A stretch of DNA of 64,000 nucleotides. Source: an uncultured Armatimonadota bacterium. GTDB taxonomy: Bacteria; Armatimonadota; Armatimonadia; Armatimonadales; Armatimonadaceae. Below, one piece after another: positions 41,955-50,349 of the stretch. Location of the stretch: positions 37,081 through 101,080 of the forward strand of contig CAIVZM010000028.1 in the NCBI GenBank assembly GCA_903910385.1, read 5' to 3'. The notes beneath the pieces were generated by a model. It was not told the DNA's origin. It worked only from the letters and a program-made list of their open reading frames with translations, and did no database searches. A program made the position numbers and the translations under genes. The number at the start of each line of letters is the position of its first letter. Positions within the stretch are counted from its first letter, which is position 1.

Positions 41955-43652
41955 ATGAAAATCCGGCTTGCTTTAGTTTGCTTCTCGGTTTACTTCTCGT
42001 TCCTGCTCGCTCCTGGGTACGCCGCGCCGCCTGCATCGAAAAGTAAAGCGCCGCTTCCCCCTGCCGCCAAGTTAGCAAGCCCGGTAGCGTTGCCTGTGCC
42101 CGAAGCCCGCCGTGTGGCGGCTTCCCCGGTCTGGAGTGTCGCCTTTTCACCGGATGGGACTCGGCTTGCGGTTGGCGGGTATCAACGGGTGCGCCTGTAC
42201 GAGACGGCTACCGGAAAGAAGATTGCGGAATGGCCGGTTCCGGGCGGCGATGGTATCCGGGGGGTGAGTTTCTCCAGTGACAACAAATTTCTGGCGATTG
42301 GCGGCGGTATTCCCGCTCAAAGCGGAGTTGCTATCATAGTCGATGTCGCCAGCGGAAAAGTTGTCCGTACTCTCACGAAGCACGGCGACCAGATCGAATC
42401 GGTCGCATTTTATGGAGATACGTTACTGACCGCCTCCGCCGATGAAAAGGTTTTTCTCACCAATGCCGCAACCGGGGCACAGACCGGAGCGCTGACTGAA
42501 CACAATGGAAAATGTCTGGCGGTAGCCGTTCCTGCACAGTTTGCAGACGATAACGGCGGCGAAATCTTCGCTACGGGTGGCGAAGATAAAATGATCAAGA
42601 TCTGGGATGCCAGAACGCGACGTACTATTGTCAATTTCGACCAGTGCGCCTCCCCGATCTGGAGTCTGGTCGCCCGTCGTCCGCCGGGACACTTTGTTGC
42701 AGGGACAGGAGACGGTAAAGTGCGCTACTTTGCCGTCTATAAAGATAAGAACGGAAAGCCGGATGCGCAGGGCGTTCAACCGCGCGGCGGCTATCAGGAA
42801 ACCGAACATGACGCGCATGAAGGGCCGGTATATGCGATTGCGGTCGCTCCCAGCGATGGTTTTGTCGTTTCCGGCGGCGCGGATGCTAAAGTCGCAGTAT
42901 GGGGAATGGGTGGTGGGCGACGGCGCGAGTTCGCGGAAGCGGAATCCGCTATCTATGGGGTTGCAGTGTCCAATGACAGCAAGCGCATCGCCTCCGCATC
43001 CATGGATGGTAAAACACGGATTTATGATGCTGAGAAACTCAGTCTATTGTTGACTCTGGATGCCAACGGTGTGTACTCGCCGCCTCCCTCGCCGGTAATC
43101 GCAATGGGAACTGCGCAACTGGCGAAAGTCCCTCTGAAGTCCGGTGTTGGTCTAACGGGGAAATACTGGACAAATCGCGATGGTTCCGGCAAACCCACAC
43201 TGACCCGGGTTGATCCGACAATTGACTTTACATTTACCGGCGTGGTCGGTGAAGGCGTTACGAATGTGAACTTCTTCGCCCGCTGGGAAGGTTTTGTCGA
43301 GGCGCCGGTTGCGGGGGATTACACGTTCTACACCCGCACCGATGACGGCGTCCGCCTGTGGGTCAACGGGAAGCAGATTGTGGATAGCTGGATCAATCGC
43401 GGAGAGGCGGAAGATACTGGTAAAGAAACCATCGCTCTGAAAGCCGGACAGCGTATTCCCATCAAAATGGATTACTTTCAGAGCGGCGGTGGCGCGTCGG
43501 CGCGTCTGTTATGGTCGTTTAAAGGTCAGGACAAGCAAATCATCCCGAAGGAGCGCCTCTATCCGCTCCCTGCTCCTGATAAGAAGCTTTCACCTGTTCC
43601 CGCTCCCGCAAAACCGGCAAAACCCGCCGCCGATCCAAAAGCGGCGCGTTGA
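41955..43652 (+). CDS. Secreted WD40 propeller plus PA14 domain protein
   Basis: The 565-residue protein has a signal peptide (about 1-23, 'LLAPGYAAPP'), six or seven WD40 blades (about 55-375; 'VWSVAFSPDGTRLAVGGY', 'TASADEKVFLTNAAT', 'KMIKIWDARTRR', 'IASASMDGKTRIYDA') and a PA14 domain (about 395-530) with 'GLTGKYWTNRDGSG', 'GDYTFYTRTDDGVRLWVNGK' and 'IDSWI'-type 'IVDSWINRG'. PA14 domains bind carbohydrate. The C-terminal tail is Pro/Ala/Lys-rich. It is probably an extracellular or surface glycan-binding protein; such combinations are common in Planctomycetota and Armatimonadota. Confidence 0.85.
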   Translation: MKIRLALVCFSVYFSFLLAPGYAAPPASKSKAPLPPAAKLASPVALPVPEARRVAASPVWSVAFSPDGTRLAVGGYQRVRLYETATGKKIAEWPVPGGDGIRGVSFSSDNKFLAIGGGIPAQSGVAIIVDVASGKVVRTLTKHGDQIESVAFYGDTLLTASADEKVFLTNAATGAQTGALTEHNGKCLAVAVPAQFADDNGGEIFATGGEDKMIKIWDARTRRTIVNFDQCASPIWSLVARRPPGHFVAGTGDGKVRYFAVYKDKNGKPDAQGVQPRGGYQETEHDAHEGPVYAIAVAPSDGFVVSGGADAKVAVWGMGGGRRREFAEAESAIYGVAVSNDSKRIASASMDGKTRIYDAEKLSLLLTLDANGVYSPPPSPVIAMGTAQLAKVPLKSGVGLTGKYWTNRDGSGKPTLTRVDPTIDFTFTGVVGEGVTNVNFFARWEGFVEAPVAGDYTFYTRTDDGVRLWVNGKQIVDSWINRGEAEDTGKETIALKAGQRIPIKMDYFQSGGGASARLLWSFKGQDKQIIPKERLYPLPAPDKKLSPVPAPAKPAKPAADPKAAR

Positions 43653-43673
43653 CAGTACGGACAGAGTGGACTG

Positions 43674-44381
43674 TCAGGTGAGTTCGCGCCACGAACGGGT
43701 TTCTTCATCCCAGATTTCGCACGGGCGAAAATTTGCCTTGTAAACCAGCGAGGGGCAATCGCGGACATAGTAGCCAAAGTAGGCGTAGGGCTTTTTCAGG
43801 CGTAGCGCGAGTTCCAGGCAGTGCAGCATGACAAAAGTGCCGAGACCACGCGCGCGACTGTCCGGGTCATGGTAATGATAAACCCCCGAAATGGCGTTGG
43901 GCGTAATATCCGCCAGAGCTACCGCCAGTAAGGCATCTCCGTCCCAAACCGAAACTTCGCCCATCGGGATTGGGTTATTCAGGAAAATACTTCGGTACTC
44001 CTGTAATGTCTTTCCCGCTTCTTCCCAGCCCCGGTGCGTTTCCTGCGCTGCCTGATACCGGTTATAAAGTTCGATCCGTTGCGTATCCGCTGTGGGTGCG
44101 GCGTACTTTACTGTCAAATCCTCATTGTGGCGGATACAGCGCATCTGACTGCGGTTTAGCCGGAAACTCTCGATCGGTATCCGGATAGGTCGGCACTCAC
44201 GACAGGAAGGGCACTCCGGGCGGAACATCATCGGGCCAAACTTGCGCCACCCGGCGTTCATTCGCGCTTCGTATTCTACGGGCGTCAGATGCGGAGCGTA
44301 CTCGTATAACGTCCGAGAGGCGCGGTCTGGCAGATACGCGCAGGACTTTTCTTCCTCAACAAAGTACGGTAGCGTCAACAC
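43674..44381 (-). CDS. bpt: Leucyl/arginyl-tRNA-protein transferase (Bpt/Ate type)
   Basis: The 235-residue protein has the family hallmark 'PECPSCRECRPIRIPIESF', 'LNRSQMRCIRHN', 'SGVYHYHDPDSRARGLGTF' and 'YAYFGYYVRDCPSLVYKANF'. It adds an amino acid (leucine in Bpt, arginine in Ate) to N-terminal acidic residues and marks proteins for ClpSAP degradation. The bacterial type with this length is normally Bpt. The GTG start at 44381 lies 5 bases after a TACAAT box with no ribosome-binding site, so it is likely leaderless. Confidence 0.9.
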   Translation of the reverse strand: MLTLPYFVEEEKSCAYLPDRASRTLYEYAPHLTPVEYEARMNAGWRKFGPMMFRPECPSCRECRPIRIPIESFRLNRSQMRCIRHNEDLTVKYAAPTADTQRIELYNRYQAAQETHRGWEEAGKTLQEYRSIFLNNPIPMGEVSVWDGDALLAVALADITPNAISGVYHYHDPDSRARGLGTFVMLHCLELALRLKKPYAYFGYYVRDCPSLVYKANFRPCEIWDEETRSWRELT

Positions 44382-44386
44382 AACCT

Positions 44387-44392
44387 ATTGTA
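44387..44392 (-). promoter_or_regulatory. -10 box TACAAT, likely leaderless promoter of bpt
   Basis: On the minus strand TACAAT ends 5 bases before the GTG at 44381, which itself is followed by an in-frame TTG. The transcript likely begins with the start codon. Confidence 0.6.
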
Positions 44393-44537
44393 ACGCAAAA
44401 TACCCGAAACGCGCTGGAAAGCCCCTGGGTAAAAGCGATTCTGCGGGGATATTGGCTTTCTTGCGGACAAAACGGATTCAGGTTCGAACTTTTCTTCCTT
44501 CCCGTTTGTATTCTGCCTCAGAGGCAAAAAGGATACA

Positions 44538-45134
44538 ATGATTGCATTGACCCAAATGGCAGGAAGTAGAGAAAAACCTGAACGAGAGCGCTTTGCGGAA
44601 ATAGCGCGAATGTGTGAGGCAGCCTTGCACCGCGCCGCTCTGAGACTCTGCCGTGGAGGCAATGACTGCGCTCAGGAACTGGTGCAGGAAGCGCTGGTTC
44701 GTGGCTATGAGGCGTTTCGTCTGGGGAAATTCCGGGAGGGGTTCAGCCCGCAGGCGTGGCTTTTACGTATTTTGACAAATCATTTCATCAATGGGTATAG
44801 ACGAATGATGCGCTGGGATGCCGGGATCGATGTTGAGACTCTAACTGCGGGCGGTGAGGTGGGCCCTCCAGAAACGCATGCCCGCTCATCGGACATTCCC
44901 GGTTCCGCGCTTCTGGAGGAGACCCTGGATGAACCGCTGGAACGCGCTTTGAAGGCGCTTCCGGAAACGCTTCGCTCCGCAGTGATACTGGTGGATATCG
45001 ATGAACTCTCCTACGAGGAAGCGGCGGAACGCCTGAATATACCGGTGGGAACCGTACGATCCCGCCTTTCACGGGCGCGATACACATTACATAACGCGTT
45101 AAAAGAATATGCTCAGGAAAGAAGGTTGATCTAA
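44538..45134 (+). CDS. ECF-type RNA polymerase sigma factor
   Basis: The 198-residue protein has a sigma-2 region ('LCRGGNDCAQELVQEALVRG', 'SPQAWLLRILTNHFINGYRR') and a sigma-4 region ('LPETLRSAVILVDIDELSYE', 'EAAERLNIPVGTVRSRLSRAR'), about right for the ECF group. It is followed with a 1-base overlap by a zinc-containing anti-sigma gene. The true start is uncertain: ATG 44538 lies within a TACAAT box (44534-44539), so TTG 44547 (7 bases after it) or ATG 44556 are plausible. Its position before a redox gene run suggests that it controls that run. Confidence 0.9.
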   Translation: MIALTQMAGSREKPERERFAEIARMCEAALHRAALRLCRGGNDCAQELVQEALVRGYEAFRLGKFREGFSPQAWLLRILTNHFINGYRRMMRWDAGIDVETLTAGGEVGPPETHARSSDIPGSALLEETLDEPLERALKALPETLRSAVILVDIDELSYEEAAERLNIPVGTVRSRLSRARYTLHNALKEYAQERRLI

Positions 45135-45454
45135 TGGGAAACTGGCTCGCGAAATGGATGCATGGGAACCAGGCAGAAGATGAGCCATGCCCCCACATCA
45201 AGCCTTACTTGAATGGCATCGCTGACGGTTCGATGCCCAATGGCCCGGTGCGCCGCTTTGTACGCCTTCATCTGAAAGATTGCTCGTATTGCGACAAGGC
45301 GCTGTATGGACTGATCCTATTGCGGGCGCGTCTCTACAACTTGAAGGAAAATCCCGGAAAATCCGACCCTCTGGACAAAGAGCGCCGCGTCGAACTGGAA
45401 GCGGGATGGGACGCTATCGATGCGAAAATGGAACGAAAGACCGGCGCACAATAA
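45134..45454 (+). CDS. Zinc-finger anti-sigma factor, soluble
   Basis: The 106-residue protein has 'CPHIKPYL' and then 'FVRLHLKDCSYCDKAL', the CxH...HxxxCxxC (zf-HC2/ZAS) arrangement of anti-sigma factors. No membrane helix follows, so it would be cytoplasmic, like redox-sensing ZAS proteins such as RsrA. It overlaps the sigma gene stop by one base (TAATG), ensuring paired synthesis. Cys and His ligands could release the sigma factor on oxidation; this is inference. Confidence 0.82.
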   Translation: MGNWLAKWMHGNQAEDEPCPHIKPYLNGIADGSMPNGPVRRFVRLHLKDCSYCDKALYGLILLRARLYNLKENPGKSDPLDKERRVELEAGWDAIDAKMERKTGAQ

Positions 45455-45560
45455 TTCGGATCGCTGAACTTTAGGAAGTTGCCATTTGTAATTCGACAGG
45501 AAGACGCCGCTGAGCGCAGATAGGAAGCGGATCAAGCGGGCGCAGAATGAGGAATGTCGA

Positions 45561-46133
45561 ATGAAGAAGACGGCGAAATCGGAAATCGGGACGGCATTTG
45601 TCGTATTCACCTCTCTGGTTGTAGCAGGGTTTCTGTCGCCGATGACGACAGCTCGGGCGCAGACAGGTCTGGCAAAGGAACCTTATCCTTCCGCACCCTC
45701 GCTGGCAAGCGGAACCTGGGTCAATAGCCAACCGACCACAATTGCGGCGCAAAAGGGTAAAGTAACTCTGCTGGCGTTTTGGACGCACCAGTGCATCAAT
45801 TGCAAACGAACGATTCCTTACTGGAACGATTGGGCGAAAAAGTATGGGGGAACCGATGTCAGCGTTCTTTCCGTGCATACTCCCGAAATTCCGGAAGAAC
45901 GTAAAATAGAGAATGTCCGTCGTTTCGTGCAGACAAAGGGAATCGTTTTCCCCGTATTGACAGATAACGATTACGCCTCCTGGAACGCGTATAAAGTGGA
46001 CGCCTGGCCGACGACGATCCTGATCGACAAACAGGGGCGAATCCGGGGGCGCTGGGTAGGCGAACTCAATTATGACAATAGCGGGCAATACCGTCAGGTG
46101 GTAGCCGCAATCGAAGCCCTGCGCAAAGAGTAA
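45561..46133 (+). CDS. Exported thioredoxin-like protein (TlpA/ResA type)
   Basis: The 190-residue protein has a signal peptide (about 11-34, ending near 'ARAQT'), a thioredoxin fold with the active site 'LAFWTHQCINCKRTIPYW' (CxxC as CINC), and the cis-Pro region 'VDAWPTTILIDKQGRIRGRW'. In the periplasm it would reduce or oxidise disulfides. GAGGAA is upstream of the ATG. It lies between the ECF pair and a cytochrome b/molybdenum enzyme run, so it may supply electrons for the exported MsrB. Confidence 0.88.
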   Translation: MKKTAKSEIGTAFVVFTSLVVAGFLSPMTTARAQTGLAKEPYPSAPSLASGTWVNSQPTTIAAQKGKVTLLAFWTHQCINCKRTIPYWNDWAKKYGGTDVSVLSVHTPEIPEERKIENVRRFVQTKGIVFPVLTDNDYASWNAYKVDAWPTTILIDKQGRIRGRWVGELNYDNSGQYRQVVAAIEALRKE

Positions 46134-46217
46134 CCTGCTCCCGACCCTGCAGGAACTCAGCCGAAGTATTTTCATTTCCCCTCCGCGAGGGGCGCGATCA
46201 TGCTCAAAGGATAATTT

Positions 46218-47024
46218 ATGTCAACAACCGCACTGGGACAGGGAGAAGTGACGCCCATCGCTCCCATGACTGCTGAATCATCGATAATTCCGCCAGTGCG
46301 GTTGGTGAAAAAGCGCCCCCTGGCAATTCGCTGGTTCCACTGGGTTAATTTCCCGATACTGTTCCTCATGATCTGGAGCGGCATCCTGATTTTATGGGCG
46401 AATGATAATTATCCGACCGAAAAGTATGCGGTCAAAGTCCCCAACCGGATTTCCGTCTACCAGTGGGGCGTTACCCCTGTCTATAGCGCAAAAGATCAAC
46501 CGACCTACCCGGTTCCCGCAGAGAAGCGCTGGGACATTCCGCTGGGCTTTCGTCTTGCGGAGGGGATGGCATGGCATTTCAATCTGGCATGGATTTTCGC
46601 CATTAACGGCATCCTGTACGTCATTTTCATTTTCTATTCGGGGCAATGGCGCGATCTTGCCCCGCAAAAGAATTCGTTTGTCGAAGCCTTCAAGGTCGTA
46701 CTGCACGATATCGGTCTATGGAAATCTCCGTTACCGCCGGGGAAATACAATCATGCTCAACGAATCGCCTATAGTTCGGTCATCTTTATGGGATTTCTCA
46801 TGGTCTGGACGGGAATCGCTATCTATAAACCCGCGCAGTTAGCAATTCTGGCGGTTCCTTTCGGGGGTTATCAGGGGGCGCGTACCGTTCACTTCATCAT
46901 CACGGCGTTATTGCTGACCTTCTTTTTTGTGCATATCGCGCAGGTGATCCGGGCAGGCTTTAACAACTTCCGTGGCATGATTACGGGAAAGGAACTCGTT
47001 CGCGGTAACGGAGGGCATTCATGA
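46218..47024 (+). CDS. Cytochrome b561-type membrane subunit
   Basis: The 268-residue protein has four membrane helices and His residues placed as haem b ligands: 'AIRWFHWVNFPILFL', 'MAWHFNLAWIFAI', 'NHAQRIAYSSVIFMG' and 'VHFIITALLLTFFFVHIAQV'. It belongs to the di-haem cytochrome b family that links quinol to a periplasmic oxidoreductase. A longer loop after helix 1 (about 60-110) is periplasmic. AAGGAT is the ribosome-binding site. The DUF1003 gene overlaps its stop by 4 bases. Confidence 0.87.
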   Translation: MSTTALGQGEVTPIAPMTAESSIIPPVRLVKKRPLAIRWFHWVNFPILFLMIWSGILILWANDNYPTEKYAVKVPNRISVYQWGVTPVYSAKDQPTYPVPAEKRWDIPLGFRLAEGMAWHFNLAWIFAINGILYVIFIFYSGQWRDLAPQKNSFVEAFKVVLHDIGLWKSPLPPGKYNHAQRIAYSSVIFMGFLMVWTGIAIYKPAQLAILAVPFGGYQGARTVHFIITALLLTFFFVHIAQVIRAGFNNFRGMITGKELVRGNGGHS

Positions 47025-47572
47025 GCGTAAAGAACGGTGTCTCCGAAACGCTTCATGTACATGAAGACCCTTTATGTCCGGCATGTGGCGGCTCCAATAA
47101 GCCGGAGTCCGTCTTCTGCGCCCACTGCGATAAAGCTCTCGGCCCTTTCCGTTATGTTCGGGAGGAGTTAGCTGCCGGAACGAGCCGCTTTGAGGCTCTG
47201 GCGGACAGTGTTACGGAATTTATTGGGCGACCGCATTTCTTTATCGTCCATTCGGTCTGGTTCCTTCTCTGGATTGCCGCGAATGCGGGCATAGTGATGA
47301 CGGTCCGGCAGTTCGATGCCTATCCGTATAACTTGCTGAGCATACTGCTGGCGGTGGAAGCGATATTTATCACCGGATTCGTTCTGATCAGCCAGAATCG
47401 TCAACAGGCGTTGATCGAAAAGACGGCGGAACTGGATTATGAAGTCAATGTCCGCGCCTATCGTGAGATTCAAGAATTGAAAGCGATGACCCACGAGGTT
47501 CTGTCTCGACTGGAAAACATGGAAAAAGCGGCGGGTAACCGGCAACGTGAGGAAGGAAACAAAGGCATATGA
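47021..47572 (+). CDS. DUF1003 membrane protein with N-terminal zinc ribbon
   Basis: The 183-residue protein starts with a zinc ribbon ('PLCPACGGSN...FCAHCDKAL', CxxC-x11-CxxC), then two membrane helices typical of DUF1003 ('VHSVWFLLWIAANAG', 'NLLSILLAVEAIFITGFVL') and 'ISQNRQQALIEKTAELDYEV', followed by a coiled-coil tail. The function of DUF1003 is unknown. It overlaps both neighbours by 4 bases (ATGA), so it is made together with the cytochrome b and the molybdenum enzyme. Confidence 0.88.
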   Translation: MSVKNGVSETLHVHEDPLCPACGGSNKPESVFCAHCDKALGPFRYVREELAAGTSRFEALADSVTEFIGRPHFFIVHSVWFLLWIAANAGIVMTVRQFDAYPYNLLSILLAVEAIFITGFVLISQNRQQALIEKTAELDYEVNVRAYREIQELKAMTHEVLSRLENMEKAAGNRQREEGNKGI

Positions 47573-48504
47573 ACCCGGAAGCGACGGAACCAGAAGAGGA
47601 AGCGCAAAAAGACGCCTTGACAGATGTCGATGCCAGCAACGCGCCGGAAGTTATCGCTCCTGTCTCCCCGGAAGCGCGCCCGATAGCGGCGGAACGATCC
47701 GCAGTGGCGATAAGTGAACCGGAGCAAGTCCTTGCGTCCGGCGAAGAGGCGGAAGCGTTGATGGCCCGATTATCGCGCCGCGCTTTTCTTCAGGCGGGAA
47801 TTGTAACGGCAGGCATCGTTGGTGGTATTTATGCCTTCAATAAATATGCGCCGGTTGAAACTACCGCCATCGGTAACGGGATTAAAACGACGCTACGCGA
47901 AGGTCACGAACGCAACGAGTCCATCGCGACGGCGTTGTTTTCGGAGAATCGCGCGGCTCCCGAATTCCCTCGCGAGCGGGCGGTCACTCCCCGGAATAAC
48001 TACCACGGCGAAACGCCAACGCCGGACCTGAGCGCCTGGAAACTAACAGTGGAGGGCTTGCCGGAAGGTTCCCGAACACTGACCCTTGCTGACTTAAAAG
48101 CGCTGAATTTCCCGGAAATATCTGCGACGACCGAACTGAAGTGTGTGGAGGGTTGGAGCGCTATCGTCAACTGGTCGGGCTGGCGTCTGCGCGATTTTAT
48201 GGAGAAATTCCCGCCACCGCCTGGAACGAATTATGTCGCCATGCGTTCGGAACCGGAAGGTTTCGAAGAATCGTGGTACTACGTCGGTCTGGACTTGCCC
48301 GCCTGCCGTCATCCGCAGACGTTACTGGCTACCGGTATGAATGGCGTGCAGTTGAACGCGGACCACGGCGCCCCGCTTCGTCTGGTCATACCGCACAAAT
48401 ACGGAATCAAGAATATCAAACTGATTACCCATATCGCCTATGCGCCACAGAAGCCAAGAGATTACTGGGCGGAGCGCGGATATGACTATTACGCGGGACT
48501 TTAA
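47569..48504 (+). CDS. Tat-exported molybdopterin oxidoreductase (sulfite oxidase/MsrP type)
   Basis: The 311-residue protein contains a molybdopterin domain of the sulfite-oxidase family with the Mo-binding Cys in 'ELKCVEGWSAIVNWSG', and 'LNADHGAPLRLVIPHKYGIK'. A twin-arginine signal 'LSRRAFLQAGIVTAG' lies at residues about 68-82 after a 65-residue acidic leader. An internal ATG at codon 65 (47761), with purine-rich sequence upstream, would put the Tat signal at the N-terminus, so either start is possible. With the cytochrome b upstream it resembles the MsrP-MsrQ (YedYZ) pair. No dimerisation domain of sulfite oxidase is present. Confidence 0.88.
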   Translation: MNPEATEPEEEAQKDALTDVDASNAPEVIAPVSPEARPIAAERSAVAISEPEQVLASGEEAEALMARLSRRAFLQAGIVTAGIVGGIYAFNKYAPVETTAIGNGIKTTLREGHERNESIATALFSENRAAPEFPRERAVTPRNNYHGETPTPDLSAWKLTVEGLPEGSRTLTLADLKALNFPEISATTELKCVEGWSAIVNWSGWRLRDFMEKFPPPPGTNYVAMRSEPEGFEESWYYVGLDLPACRHPQTLLATGMNGVQLNADHGAPLRLVIPHKYGIKNIKLITHIAYAPQKPRDYWAERGYDYYAGL

Positions 48505-48520
48505 TTTCGTTTTAAGCGTA

Positions 48521-48526
48521 TATAAT
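48521..48526 (+). promoter_or_regulatory. -10 box TATAAT upstream of msrB
   Basis: A perfect TATAAT lies 17 bases after the stop of the molybdenum enzyme gene. It gives msrB its own transcript, starting near 48533 just at the ribosome-binding site of a 25-codon leader frame. Confidence 0.55.
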
Positions 48527-48538
48527 AGGGAGGCGTAA

Positions 48539-48616
48539 ATGGTTCGAAACAGTCAGTATCAGTCTGGACGAACGATAGCGCTCCCGCTAAGGAAGATAAG
48601 ATGGCACAGAAAATAG
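48539..48616 (+). CDS. Possible 25-residue leader peptide overlapping msrB
   Basis: An ATG with GGGAGG 5-6 bases upstream opens 25 codons ending in TAG at 48614-48616. The frame overlaps the first 16 bases of msrB in another frame. The product is basic ('[19 protein letters not shown]'). It might regulate msrB translation, or be chance. Confidence 0.35.
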   Translation: MVRNSQYQSGRTIALPLRKIRWHRK

Positions 48617-49179
48617 CCTATTTCATTGCAGGAATCGCCGCAGCAGGCGCGTTCGCTATCGCCCTGACCAGTAACGCTCAGGATAAAGCCGCGAAGCCAA
48701 CACCTACTCCCGCAAAGAACGCCAACGTCAGCGCGAAAAAGACTGGAAAGAAAATGCAGACCGTCGAAAACACGGAAAAAATAGAAAAAATCACCCGGAC
48801 GGACGCCGAATGGCGAAAGCAATTATCGCCGCTTGCCTATGATGTACTGCGGAAAAAAGGGACGGAACGTGCCTTTACCGGAGAGTATTGGAACGAACAC
48901 CGCAAAGGGACGTACCTCTGTGCAGGGTGCGACCTGCCTCTCTTTGTCTCCGACACCAAGTTCGAAAGCGGCACCGGTTGGCCTTCCTTCTATCAGCCTG
49001 TCGCCAAAAACCGTATCGCCGATCAGGCTGATACCAGTTATGGTATGACCCGCGATGAAGTTTTGTGCGCTCGCTGCGGCGGTCACCTGGGTCATGTCTT
49101 TGACGACGGGCCCAAGCCGACCGGGCTTCGCTACTGTATGAATTCGGTCAGCCTGAAGTTCGTACCGGAAACAAAGTAA
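48601..49179 (+). CDS. msrB: Peptide-methionine (R)-S-oxide reductase MsrB, exported form
   Basis: The 192-residue protein has a signal peptide (about 5-25), a Lys/Thr-rich linker, and the MsrB domain with 'CAGCDLPLF' and '[15 protein letters not shown]' as zinc Cys pairs and catalytic Cys in '[13 protein letters not shown]'. It reduces the R-form of methionine sulfoxide in proteins. Export means it works in the periplasm and needs an electron source there, which may be the thioredoxin-like protein at 45561. AAGGAAG is upstream of the ATG. A strong terminator follows. Confidence 0.93.
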   Translation: MAQKIAYFIAGIAAAGAFAIALTSNAQDKAAKPTPTPAKNANVSAKKTGKKMQTVENTEKIEKITRTDAEWRKQLSPLAYDVLRKKGTERAFTGEYWNEHRKGTYLCAGCDLPLFVSDTKFESGTGWPSFYQPVAKNRIADQADTSYGMTRDEVLCARCGGHLGHVFDDGPKPTGLRYCMNSVSLKFVPETK

Positions 49180-49198
49180 AAAGCCAAATTCAGGACGT

Positions 49199-49238
49199 GA
49201 GAGGCGGGAAGTTGTGACTTCCCGCCTCTCCCTTTTTT
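49199..49238 (+). terminator. Rho-independent terminator after msrB
   Basis: A perfect 14-bp stem (49199-49212 with 49217-49230), TGTG loop and six T (49233-49238) end the redox gene run. It also overlaps the end of the convergent membrane-protein gene. Confidence 0.93.
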
Positions 49239-50007
49239 ATTGCAGGATATTGATCGCCCTGCCTGCGACAGCGGCGACGGTGATCAGGGAAATGGTCGAC
49301 TGGATTATCACGAGGAATTTCACCCACCGTGACATCACGCCGGTGTCTGCGGGAGCGAAGGACGTACTCTGCGTAAAGGCGATAAAGAAATAATCCATAA
49401 ACATCGGCGACCAGAAGGTGACGCCCGCCGCTTCTTTTTGGTCGGCATCCAGGGTCATTTGCGGAAATAGAAAAGCTCCCTGTGTGTGCGATGACCGCTG
49501 ATCCCGCATATTCGGTCCCCCGGCATCGATCCGCCAGTACCATAGCGCAAAAACGACGATATTGGTCAACCACAGGGCGGCGGCGGAACGCAGAAGTTGA
49601 TCCCCTGCCAGTTTCGCTGGCCAGCCATAAAGCAGCGAGCTTACCAGAAGAAACAGCGACCAGAGTTCCGCTAAGGTCAATACCCCCAGTGTCGTAAAGC
49701 CAAAAATCTGATTCAGTCTATGGTTGCCCAACCGGAGCGTCAGGACATTGGGAATCATCAGGAGCGCAACTATAAGGGGCAATAGCCAGGGTAATGGTAC
49801 CGGATAGACCAGCGTAGGCGGCAACGCGTAATGAAGACCGCCGACTGCCAGACCGGACACTATTGCCGGCCAACGTGGTTCCGACGGTCGGGCATAGGAG
49901 CGTAGCGCCTCTTCAGCGCCATGTAGCGCTTTGCCTGCCGCTTCTTCCGCACGTTGTAGCGCCGACTCTGCGTCCTTCTCGAATTTTTGAAATGTCAAAC
50001 GTCCCAT
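49237..50007 (-). CDS. DUF1345-like multi-pass membrane protein
   Basis: The 256-residue protein has a helical charged N-terminus ('FEKDAESALQRAEEAAGKAL') and about six membrane helices, ending 'FIAFTQSTSFAPADTGVMSR' and 'QSTISLITVAAVAGRAIN'. The last motif recalls the pore-like end of DUF1345/ion-channel-like proteins. The function is not known. ATG 50007 has AGGA about 10 bases upstream; an alternative GTG at 50058 with AAGGA would add 17 residues. The 290-bp gap upstream to the next gene has a TTGACA at 50113 but no convincing -10. Confidence 0.72.
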   Translation of the reverse strand: MGRLTFQKFEKDAESALQRAEEAAGKALHGAEEALRSYARPSEPRWPAIVSGLAVGGLHYALPPTLVYPVPLPWLLPLIVALLMIPNVLTLRLGNHRLNQIFGFTTLGVLTLAELWSLFLLVSSLLYGWPAKLAGDQLLRSAAALWLTNIVVFALWYWRIDAGGPNMRDQRSSHTQGAFLFPQMTLDADQKEAAGVTFWSPMFMDYFFIAFTQSTSFAPADTGVMSRWVKFLVIIQSTISLITVAAVAGRAINILQ

Positions 50008-50326
50008 CAATCCCGTCCTGCTGTTACATCGTATCGCGAAGTCGAGCGGTTCCTTCACGAGCGAATCCTTAAAACGATATTAACAGAAGAGATTCCCCGT
50101 CGTGAAAAATTCTTGACAACGAATCAGATGTTTTGTAGCCGGTTCACTCCCCATACTTGTGGCATAGGCATCTTTTCGTCTCTGCCTCTGATGTAAGGTA
50201 AAGCGACTGTGGAAGCGCGGGAGAAGCCCTTCCTGATTCTGGTCTCGTGAGCCGTAAGGTTTTTCCGCTATCCGAAAGGAGGGCGAAACGCTCTGGAACG
50301 CGAACTAAGTCGAAAACGACTTTATC

Positions 50327-50348
50327 GAGGAATATAAGAGGAATATAA
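50327..50348 (+). repeat. Tandem duplication of the ribosome-binding region
   Basis: GAGGAATATAA occurs twice head to tail (50327-50337, 50338-50348) directly before the ATG at 50350. It doubles the Shine-Dalgarno sequence; only the second copy is at a near-normal distance. Confidence 0.8.
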
Positions 50349-50349
50349 A

